DNA of 13,854 nt, taken from assembly GCA_905215765.1 (NCBI GenBank), contig CAJMRP010000050.1, positions 1 through 13,854 on the forward strand. The letters run 5' to 3'. Of this stretch, positions 1-5,385 are shown piece by piece. The position numbers and the translations under genes were made by a program. Under the pieces are notes generated by a model. The model did not search any database and had not been told where the DNA came from. It was given only the letters and a program-made list of their open reading frames with translations. The stretch comes from an uncultured bacterium. Lineage in GTDB: Bacteria > Actinomycetota > Coriobacteriia > Coriobacteriales > Coriobacteriaceae. Each line of letters starts with the position of its first letter. Position 1 is the stretch's first letter.

Positions 1-370
1 CCGCGCCGCCGATCATGGCAGGTAGGATCAGCCATGGTGCTACTTTTCGCACCAGGCTAAACAGGGCGAAGATGCCGCCTTCGTTGTGGTTATCGGCCTT
101 CATGGCGATTACCACGTACTTGACCGTGGTCACGAGCGTCATGGTCCAGATGACGAGCGAAAGCGCGCCCAGAATCATGTCCTCGCTGACGGTGCCGATG
201 CCGCCGTTGTTGGCGACGATTGATTTCATGGTGTACATGGGGCTCGTGCCGATGTCACCATAGACGACGCCGAGCGTTACGAGCAGCATGCCAGCGGAGA
301 GGGGAATGGCTCCGTGCCCGCCTTGACCATGCTGGTCTTGGGGGCTTGCCTCCAGTTTGTTGTGTGCCAC
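1..370 (-). CDS. kup: Kup-family potassium transporter, N-terminal fragment
   Basis: This is the first ~123 codons of a Kup/Trk-D type potassium uptake permease in the cytoplasmic membrane; the rest lies beyond the window edge. The translated fragment contains GVVYGDIGTSPMYTMKS, which is the family's conserved first-helix signature, followed by a hydrophobic stretch (ILGALSLVIWTMTLVTTVKYV) and the typical ADNHNEGGIFALFSL loop. I chose the GTG at 370 because AAGGGAG (complement of 377-383) sits 5 bases before it. The in-frame ATG at 388 has no visible ribosome binding site and would add six residues. The gene lies downstream of the EamA transporter on the same strand but has its own likely promoter and a perfect inverted repeat over it. 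Family assignment is secure; completeness cannot be judged. Confidence 0.93.
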   Translation of the reverse strand, partial: MAHNKLEASPQDQHGQGGHGAIPLSAGMLLVTLGVVYGDIGTSPMYTMKSIVANNGGIGTVSEDMILGALSLVIWTMTLVTTVKYVVIAMKADNHNEGGIFALFSLVRKVAPWLILPAMIGGA

Positions 371-392
371 GTGGACTCCCTTGGACATCTGG

Positions 393-413
393 TTATCTGT
401 CTAGGACAGATAA
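393..413. promoter_or_regulatory. Perfect 9-bp inverted repeat at the kup promoter
   Basis: TTATCTGTC and GACAGATAA are separated by TAG, a perfect inverted repeat ending about 22 bases before the kup GTG. It overlaps the proposed -10 element and start point of kup, so an operator for a dimeric repressor is likely. The regulator is unknown. The leader is too short for the c-di-AMP riboswitch that controls some kup genes. Confidence 0.6.
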
Positions 414-439
414 TCTTTATGCCGTCTTTATATATACAA
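410..439 (-). promoter_or_regulatory. Candidate kup promoter
   Basis: Read on the minus strand, TTGTAT (439-434) and GATTAT (415-410) are 18 bases apart, each matching the -35 and -10 consensus at about four positions. The A/T-rich stretch stands out in this GC-rich region. Both elements are imperfect. Confidence 0.4.
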
Positions 440-470
440 GAGCAGTTTGGCACATCGGGTTATTTTAGAC

Positions 471-494
471 AATAATCCTCAGCTGGGGATTATT
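471..494. repeat. Near-perfect 24-bp palindrome between the EamA gene and kup
   Basis: AATAATCC and GGATTATT flank the core TCAGCTGG; the whole 24 bases pair with one T/G mismatch. No clear T-run follows on either strand, so it is a poor fit to a standard terminator. It could be an operator or a weak terminator for the EamA gene, which ends at 528. Confidence 0.45.
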
Positions 495-527
495 TATCTA
501 CGCAGGTAGCATTCAAAGCAGGGGCTT

Positions 528-1439
528 TTAAGCACGCACTGTCTGGGCGATGCCAGCCTTGGCGTTTGCGCGTTTGCCGGCGAGTTCGCAAAAAATCGCG
601 CCGCCGATGATAAGTGCGGCGCCCGTCAGGCGGATCGGTGTTATGGCTTCGCCTAAAAGGACGGCCGAGAACACGACCGCCGAAAGCGGCTCGAGGTAGC
701 CGACGACCGCGACGGTCTGAACGGGCAGCTTGGCGACAGCACTAAAATAGAGCAGGCAACCGATGCCGGTGTTGACGACGCCGAGCATGATGACGGCGCG
801 CCAATCAATACTGGCGGCGACACCGGCGGACAGGAATGAGGGAGCGCCCTGCGTGATGAGCGTGAGGACCAGCGCGGTCGCAAAGGCGGCGCTCACCTGG
901 AGCGTGGAGTTTTCGAGGCCTTCGATGTGTGGCGCACCCTTGCTGGCGATGACCATCAGCGCATGGCAAAATGCCGAGGCGATGCCGCAGGCGATACCCG
1001 CAATGGGCATATTGCCGCCTAGACCTTGCGCTGCAATGAGAAAAGCGCCGCAGGCGACGGCGATAAACCCGGCGATTTTGCCGCCGGTCAGTTTTTCGCC
1101 AAAGATGAGCGGGGAGAGGGCCATGACGATGATGGGGCCGCAGTAATACAGCAGCGAGGAAACGCCGACGCCGATCGTCTGGTAGGCTCGGAACAGAAAA
1201 ATCCAGCTGGCGCCCAGCGCGGCTCCCGAGAGGAGGAGGACTGCGGCTTCGCGGGGGCGAGATGGCGCCTGCAACTTATGACGTTGGGTGATGGCGAGGA
1301 TGGTGACAAGCGAGAGTGCGCCCAAAAACGTGCGCAGGAGCACGATATCGGAGCTCGGGAGCGCGATGGCGGCGGCGATGATGCCGTTGGAGCCAAACAA
1401 CAGCAATGCTGCTAAGTACGTAAACAGTCCGTTGTTCAT
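528..1439 (-). CDS. EamA/DMT-family membrane transporter
   Basis: This 303-residue integral membrane protein belongs to the drug/metabolite transporter superfamily (RhaT/EamA type), whose members usually export amino acids or other small metabolites. The sequence shows alternating hydrophobic helices compatible with ten membrane spans and two tandem EamA halves, roughly residues 8-140 and 150-290. Family-typical features include an LLRTFLGAL segment after the first helix and GEKLT and GEAIT loops near the end of each half. GAGGGG (complement of 1450-1455) lies 10 bases before the ATG. It is divergent from a LysR regulator across 118 bases, a common regulator-exporter layout, so LysR control is likely. 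The substrate cannot be told from sequence. Confidence 0.9.
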   Translation of the reverse strand: MNNGLFTYLAALLLFGSNGIIAAAIALPSSDIVLLRTFLGALSLVTILAITQRHKLQAPSRPREAAVLLLSGAALGASWIFLFRAYQTIGVGVSSLLYYCGPIIVMALSPLIFGEKLTGGKIAGFIAVACGAFLIAAQGLGGNMPIAGIACGIASAFCHALMVIASKGAPHIEGLENSTLQVSAAFATALVLTLITQGAPSFLSAGVAASIDWRAVIMLGVVNTGIGCLLYFSAVAKLPVQTVAVVGYLEPLSAVVFSAVLLGEAITPIRLTGAALIIGGAIFCELAGKRANAKAGIAQTVRA

Positions 1440-1468
1440 ACGCTGACATCCCCTCTATATCCGAGCAT

Positions 1469-1485
1469 GTTCACTATGGGTGAAC
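1469..1485. promoter_or_regulatory. LysR-style inverted repeat GTTCAC-N5-GTGAAC
   Basis: A perfect 6-bp inverted repeat with a 5-base spacer lies in the divergent gap between the EamA gene and the LysR gene. It contains the T-N11-A pattern (T1471, A1483) typical of LysR-type regulator sites. It lies about 30 bases before the EamA start codon, in the region expected to hold that gene's promoter. Confidence 0.55.
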
Positions 1486-1506
1486 TGGATTTAGAAGAAA
1501 AGCGAA

Positions 1507-1512
1507 TATAAT
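1507..1512 (+). promoter_or_regulatory. -10 element for the LysR gene at 1558
   Basis: TATAAT is a perfect -10 hexamer 46 bases before the GTG start. No good -35 is seen 16-18 bases upstream, which fits a promoter that is weak or helped by a regulator. Confidence 0.55.
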
Positions 1513-1521
1513 GCATGGATA

Positions 1522-1540
1522 GCATGAGAAAAACTCATGC
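1522..1540. promoter_or_regulatory. LysR-style inverted repeat GCATGAG-N5-CTCATGC, likely autoregulatory
   Basis: A perfect 7-bp inverted repeat around AAAAA begins 9 bases after the TATAAT element, over the expected transcription start of the LysR gene. It has a T-N11-A pair (T1525, A1537). Its position suggests the regulator represses its own gene by binding here. Confidence 0.55.
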
Positions 1541-1557
1541 AAAGGTGGAGGGGTGCC

Positions 1558-2415
1558 GTGGAAACGAATATTCAAAAGATGCAGGTGCTGCTGGAGACCG
1601 TGCGCGCCGGAAGCTTTACGCGCGCCGCCGAGCGGCTGAGCTATTCGCAGTCGGGCGTGAGCCGCATGGTGGCCGATCTCGAGGCCGACTGGGGCTTTAA
1701 GGTGCTCGACCGCAGTCGCGAGGGCGTAGTACTTTCTGCCGATGGACGGCAAGTTATGCCTGCGGTTGAGGCGTTATGCGAGGAGTTTGGCCGCCTGCAG
1801 CGACGCGTGGATGAGATGCGCGGGCTCATGCGCGGCAAAATCTGCATCGGTACGTTTTCGAGCGTGGCGACCCACGTGCTGCCGCCGGTGATTGCGCGCT
1901 TTCGCGCCGATCATCCGGATGTCGATTACGAGCTGCTGATGGGTGATTACTCCGAGATTGAGCAATGGGTGGCGGAAGGCCGCTGCGACCTGGGCTTTAT
2001 CCCGCGTGAGCCCCGAGAAAACGGCATGGCATCGCGGTCTTTGGTGCGCGACGAGTTGATGGCAGTAGTGCCGGCAGACTCTTTGCTTGCCACGGCGGAG
2101 GTCGTTTCTCTTGCCGATTTAGCCAACGAGCAGTTTATTCTGCTAGAACGCGGCACCGATGACGAGATTACGCCGTTGTTTCGTCGGGCGGGACTGGCGG
2201 TGCGCTCAAAACTGTCGACTTGGGATGACTATGCGATTATGGCTATGGTCGAGGACGGCTTGGGCGTGAGCATTCTTCCCGCGCTCATCTTGCGCCGCTG
2301 TCAGTTCGATGTTGCCGTGCGACCACTCGAGGGACATCCCCATCGGCAGATCAATGCCATATATCGAACGGCCGACGTTTCGCTTGCCGCCGCCCGTTTT
2401 CTCGAATACCTCTAA
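1558..2415 (+). CDS. LysR-family transcriptional regulator
   Basis: This 285-residue LysR-type regulator has an N-terminal winged helix-turn-helix at about residues 5-62 (AGSFTRAAERLSYSQSGVSR, then the wing), a linker helix, and a periplasmic-binding-protein-like effector domain from about residue 90 (GKICIGTFSSVATHVLP) to the C-terminus. The length is close to the family norm. The GTG at 1558 is preferred because GGAGGGG (1547-1553) lies 4 bases before it; the ATG at 1537 lies inside the 1522-1540 inverted repeat and has no ribosome binding site. It is divergent from the EamA transporter, which is its most likely target. The inducer is unknown. Confidence 0.92.
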   Translation: METNIQKMQVLLETVRAGSFTRAAERLSYSQSGVSRMVADLEADWGFKVLDRSREGVVLSADGRQVMPAVEALCEEFGRLQRRVDEMRGLMRGKICIGTFSSVATHVLPPVIARFRADHPDVDYELLMGDYSEIEQWVAEGRCDLGFIPREPRENGMASRSLVRDELMAVVPADSLLATAEVVSLADLANEQFILLERGTDDEITPLFRRAGLAVRSKLSTWDDYAIMAMVEDGLGVSILPALILRRCQFDVAVRPLEGHPHRQINAIYRTADVSLAAARFLEYL

Positions 2416-2416
2416 A

Positions 2417-2426
2417 CGTGTACACG
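2417..2426. repeat. 10-bp palindrome after the LysR stop
   Basis: CGTGTACACG is a perfect palindrome two bases after the stop codon. It is too short and lacks a T-run for a terminator; its role is unclear. Confidence 0.3.
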
Positions 2427-2475
2427 CCATTGTTTGCTTTGGGCAGATCTCGGAGTCCGATACATTTTCTTATGA

Positions 2476-2556
2476 AATTGAACTTTCGAATGAAGCGCCG
2501 CGTTATACTGCTTGCTAAATTGAACCATGGTTCAATTCGTGTTCTATAAATTGAAC
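2476..2556. promoter_or_regulatory. Operator array of AATTGAAC boxes before the XRE-AlaA gene
   Basis: AATTGAAC occurs at 2476-2483, 2518-2525 and 2549-2556, with the inverse GTTCAATT at 2530-2537. The middle pair forms a perfect 20-bp palindrome (2518-2537). The outer boxes share the longer direct repeat AAATTGAACTTT. Box starts are 42 and 31 bases apart, close to four and three helical turns, so all boxes would face the same side of the DNA. The array covers the promoter and start point. The natural candidate to bind it is the XRE domain encoded immediately downstream, which would make the gene autoregulated. Confidence 0.75.
2478..2509 (+). promoter_or_regulatory. Candidate promoter of the XRE-AlaA gene
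   Basis: TTGAAC (2478-2483) and TATACT (2504-2509) are good hexamers but 20 bases apart, longer than ideal. The -35 lies inside the first AATTGAAC box and the start point would fall at the palindrome, so occupancy of the boxes should block transcription. Confidence 0.5.
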
Positions 2557-2577
2557 TTTGCCAGCAAGGAGGTTCTA

Positions 2578-4098
2578 GTGGCCCAAGAGACGTTTAGCGA
2601 TCGCCTGCGACAGGCTATGTCCGATCGCGACGTTCGCCAGTCGGACGTGATCCGCGCATCGGAGATGCTCGGCAAAAAACTCGGCAAGAGTCAGATGAGC
2701 CAATATGTGAGCGGCAAGACGATCCCGCGGCGCGATGTGGCTGAGCTGCTCGCCCGTATTTTGGAGGTCGATGTTACCTGGCTGCTTGCCGGCGACGCCG
2801 ATCAAGGCGAGGCATCATCACCCCGCAACGATTCCAAACCCGAACCCCATCCCTCAGCTCAAATTGCAAGGAGCACCACCATGCGTACTTTTTCTAAATC
2901 CACCAAGCTCGATAACGTCCTGTATGACGTGCGCGGTCCCGTCGTCGACGAGGCCGCCCGTATGGAGGACGAGGGCGAGCGCATCCTCAAGCTCAATATC
3001 GGCAACCCGGCGCCCTTCGGTTTCCGCACGCCCGATGAGGTCATCAAGGACATGCGCCAGCAGCTGCCCGACTGCGAAGGCTATTCCAACTCGCGTGGCC
3101 TGTTCTCCGCGCGCAAGGCGATCATGCAGTATTCGCAGATCAAAGGCCTGCCCAACGTTCAGATGGAGCATATCTACACGGGCAACGGCGTGTCCGAGCT
3201 CATTCAGCTTTCGATGAACGCGCTGCTCGACAATGGCGACGAGATTCTGATCCCCAGCCCCGACTATCCGCTCTGGACGGCGTGCGCTACCCTTGCTGGC
3301 GGTCATCCCGTACATTATCTGTGCGATGAGCAGGCGGATTGGTATCCCGACCTGGAGGATATGGAGTCCAAGATTACGAGCGCGACCAAAGCCCTCGTCA
3401 TCATCAACCCCAACAACCCCACGGGCTCTGTCTATCCGCGCGAGGTGCTCGAGGGCATCGTCGAGATTGCACGCAGGCATCAGCTGATGATCTTTGCCGA
3501 TGAGATCTACGACCGCCTGTGCATGGACGGCTACGAGCACGTCTCGATTGCCTCGCTCGCCCCCGATCTGCCCTGTGTCACCTTTAGCGGTCTGTCCAAG
3601 TCGCACATGATCGCGGGCTATCGCATTGGCTGGATGGTGCTTTCGGGCAACCAGCGCTGCATGAGCGACTTCATCATGGGCATCAACATGCTCTCCAACA
3701 TGCGCCTGTGCTCCAACGTGCCGGCTCAGTCGATCGTCCAGACGGCGCTCGGCGGCCATCAGTCCGTTAACGACTACATCCGTCCCGGCGGCCGTGTCTA
3801 CGAGCAGCGCAACTTTGTGTATGAGGCGCTCAACAAGATTGACGGCATCTCGGTGGTTAAGCCGCGTGCGGCGTTCTACATCTTCCCCAAGATGGATGTT
3901 AAAAAGTTCAACATCACCGATGACGAGCAGTTTGCCCTCGACCTGCTGCACGAGAAGAAGATTCTGATCACGCGCGGCGGCGGCTTTAACTGGGCCGAGC
4001 CCGATCACTTCCGCATCGTGTACCTGCCACGCATGGAAGTACTCAAAGAGTCCCTCGAAGACCTCGCCGACTTCTTTGACCATTACCGCCAGGCGTAA
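2578..4098 (+). CDS. alaA: XRE helix-turn-helix / AlaA-type alanine aminotransferase fusion
   Basis: The 506-residue product joins an XRE-type DNA-binding domain (about residues 6-72, FSDRLRQAM through EVDVTWLLAGD) and a polar linker (73-101) to a complete PLP-dependent aminotransferase. From residue 102 it tracks E. coli AlaA closely (KLDNVLYDVRGPV, LKLNIGNPAPFGF, TGNGVSELI, INPNNPTGSVY, MRLCSNVPAQ) and the AlaA part is 405 residues, the same length as E. coli AlaA. The PLP lysine is K341 (K240 in AlaA numbering) in SGLSKSHMIAGYR. AlaA makes alanine from pyruvate and glutamate. The GTG at 2578 has AGGAGG 5 bases upstream. A second start, ATG 2881 behind AAGGAG, could yield AlaA alone. I infer that the HTH part binds the AATTGAAC boxes and the enzyme part may sense substrate or PLP. 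This resembles MocR regulators, but with XRE in place of GntR and a seemingly active enzyme. Confidence 0.93.
   Translation: MAQETFSDRLRQAMSDRDVRQSDVIRASEMLGKKLGKSQMSQYVSGKTIPRRDVAELLARILEVDVTWLLAGDADQGEASSPRNDSKPEPHPSAQIARSTTMRTFSKSTKLDNVLYDVRGPVVDEAARMEDEGERILKLNIGNPAPFGFRTPDEVIKDMRQQLPDCEGYSNSRGLFSARKAIMQYSQIKGLPNVQMEHIYTGNGVSELIQLSMNALLDNGDEILIPSPDYPLWTACATLAGGHPVHYLCDEQADWYPDLEDMESKITSATKALVIINPNNPTGSVYPREVLEGIVEIARRHQLMIFADEIYDRLCMDGYEHVSIASLAPDLPCVTFSGLSKSHMIAGYRIGWMVLSGNQRCMSDFIMGINMLSNMRLCSNVPAQSIVQTALGGHQSVNDYIRPGGRVYEQRNFVYEALNKIDGISVVKPRAAFYIFPKMDVKKFNITDDEQFALDLLHEKKILITRGGGFNWAEPDHFRIVYLPRMEVLKESLEDLADFFDHYRQA
2868..2883 (+). promoter_or_regulatory. Internal ribosome binding site and ATG at the AlaA boundary
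   Basis: AAGGAG (2868-2873) lies 7 bases before ATG 2881. This start gives MRTFSKSTKLDNVLYD, which aligns with the natural beginning of AlaA (MSPIEKSSKLENVCYD in E. coli). The site may let the gene make free AlaA beside the fusion, or may be a remnant of two once-separate genes. Confidence 0.65.
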
Positions 4099-4120
4099 CG
4101 GCAAAGGTAGCCTGTAATGA

Positions 4121-4157
4121 AACGGTCGGCCCGCAACGGATGCGGGCCGACCGTTTT
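4121..4157 (+). terminator. Rho-independent terminator after XRE-AlaA
   Basis: A perfect 15-bp stem (4121-4135 with 4141-4155), very GC-rich in the middle, has a 5-base loop ACGGA and ends in a short T-run (GTTTTC). It begins 23 bases after the stop codon. Confidence 0.93.
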
Positions 4158-4226
4158 CTGTCTAAGCCCGTGCTGTTAGCGCTTGTCTCGTTGAGCGGGC
4201 GAGGTTCGCGCGTGAGCGGCTAGTTC

Positions 4227-4263
4227 TATTCCAAAATGGAATACAATGGGCTTAAGCTGGAAT
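4227..4263. promoter_or_regulatory. LysR-type activator site upstream of the amidohydrolase-ceramidase-PTS operon
   Basis: TATTCCA-AAA-TGGAATA is a perfect 7-bp inverted repeat (4227-4243) with the T-N11-A pair T4229/A4241. A further half-site TGGAAT (4258-4263) lies exactly 21 bases, two helical turns, after the TGGAAT of the repeat. The repeat is centred near -64 and the half-site near -38 relative to the predicted start, which matches the recognition and activation sites of classical LysR activators. The LysR gene at 9529-10452 is a candidate regulator. Confidence 0.7.
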
Positions 4264-4292
4264 TGATGTCCGGGTACCTGCTTTTCTAGAAT
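4263..4292 (+). promoter_or_regulatory. Promoter of the amidohydrolase-ceramidase-PTS operon
   Basis: TTGATG (4263-4268) and TAGAAT (4287-4292) are separated by 18 bases; the -10 matches consensus at five of six positions. The predicted start is near 4299, leaving a leader of about 26 bases before the ATG at 4325. Confidence 0.65.
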
Positions 4293-4324
4293 GTTTTCAA
4301 CAAGATGAAAGGCGGTTCCAACCA

Positions 4325-5359
4325 ATGATTATCGATGCAAATTCCTACTGGTTCGACGAGCGCATCTTTCATGACGAGACGCTCTGCGAACAGTTTTTGG
4401 CCGAGGTACCCCGCGCCTATGACACCGAAGGCTATCTGACCATGAATTCCGCCGGCAAACGACAGATCGTGATCGAGATGCCCGCCGGTTCTCCGGGTCT
4501 TAACTACATTGAGGGCGACTACACCCTCGAGAAGCGCTTGGCCGATATGGATGAGGCGGGGGTCGACAAGGCGATCCTCAAGCTCCCCGGCTGTCACGAG
4601 TGGATGTCGCTCGAGATGTGCCGGCGTTTCAACGACGGTATGGCTGCTGACGCGAAGGCGTCAAGTGGCCGTCTGATTCCGCTTGTCGCTGTGCCGCCCT
4701 TTGGCACCAAAGCGAATTTGGAGGAGCTCGACCGCAGGCTCGACGATGGTTTTGCGGGTGTGCAGCTCTGCGCTCACTACGGCAAGCGCTATCTCGACGA
4801 CCAGGTCTTCTCGAGCTTTTTCGAGCACCTGAACGAACGCCATGTCACCGTTTACGTGCACCATGTTCCCGTGCCGGTCGAGAACGAGTCGCTTCTCGCG
4901 TACGACAACCTTCGCCGCTCTTATGGCCGCTGCGTCGACCAAACTACGGCGATCGGCCGAGAGATCTTTGGTGATTTCTTTGAGCGCTACCCCAATATCA
5001 AGATGGTCCACTCCATGCTCGGCGGCGCATACTTTGCGTTCAAGGAGATGCTGCTGCCTCATGGCCCCAAGCGCCCTGATGCTTCTGGCCGTTTTCAGGT
5101 CGATACCGAGACCGTTTCCAGGCACCTCGAGAACAACATCTATTTCGACATGTCCCATGCTCAGCCTTGGGGCAAGACACTCCTCGCCTGTGCGGTTGAC
5201 GTGCTGGGTGCAGACCATATTGTTTTTGGCACGAGCTATCCCGTTAAACGCGAGTGGCTCACCGAGGGTGTCGCCTGCGTTCGCGCTGCAAATCTGAGCG
5301 ATACAGACAGCGACCTTGTGCTTGGCGGTACAGCGCAGCAACTGTACGGTGTCGAGTGA
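4325..5359 (+). CDS. Amidohydrolase-2 fold protein with degenerate metal site
   Basis: This 344-residue cytoplasmic protein resembles the amidohydrolase-2 (ACMSD/resorcylate decarboxylase) family, which has a TIM-barrel with a divalent metal. Recognisable barrel elements are IIDANSYWF at the first strand, MDEAGVDKAILK, LIPLVAVPPF, YVHHVP, MVHSMLGG, NNIYFDMS and HIVFGTSYP. Two of the usual ligand or catalytic positions are kept (H179 or H180, and H229). The opening HxH motif reads N6-x-Y8, and the conserved Asp of the GSDYP motif is S304. A metal-free or very different activity, or a non-catalytic role, is therefore likely. It is first in the operon; the next gene follows after 26 bases. The ribosome binding site (GGCGG, 4311-4315) is weak. 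No signal peptide is seen. The substrate is unknown. Confidence 0.8.
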   Translation: MIIDANSYWFDERIFHDETLCEQFLAEVPRAYDTEGYLTMNSAGKRQIVIEMPAGSPGLNYIEGDYTLEKRLADMDEAGVDKAILKLPGCHEWMSLEMCRRFNDGMAADAKASSGRLIPLVAVPPFGTKANLEELDRRLDDGFAGVQLCAHYGKRYLDDQVFSSFFEHLNERHVTVYVHHVPVPVENESLLAYDNLRRSYGRCVDQTTAIGREIFGDFFERYPNIKMVHSMLGGAYFAFKEMLLPHGPKRPDASGRFQVDTETVSRHLENNIYFDMSHAQPWGKTLLACAVDVLGADHIVFGTSYPVKREWLTEGVACVRAANLSDTDSDLVLGGTAQQLYGVE

Positions 5360-5385
5360 GCGGCAATCAGAGGGGAGTATCTGCC

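Noticed and set aside
15..468. Two overlapping 82-codon plus-strand frames
   Set aside because: Antisense to the Kup fragment, whose first-helix signature is unmistakable.
389..527. c-di-AMP riboswitch upstream of kup
   Set aside because: The gap is 139 bases and the predicted transcript leader is far shorter than that riboswitch; none of the paired layout is visible.
763..1415. Plus-strand frames of 127 and 129 codons
   Set aside because: Antisense to the EamA transporter and of no recognisable composition.
2854..4104. 416-codon open frame antisense to the XRE-AlaA gene
   Set aside because: It mirrors a GC-rich coding gene, has no recognisable domains and lies opposite a clearly conserved enzyme.
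4661..5341. 226-codon minus-strand frame over the amidohydrolase-like gene
   Set aside because: Antisense shadow; the plus strand encodes the recognised barrel.
5254..5385. Longer N-terminus for the first ceramidase-like protein
   Set aside because: It overlaps the end of the amidohydrolase-like gene in another frame and has no ribosome binding site; ATG 5386 has a good one.
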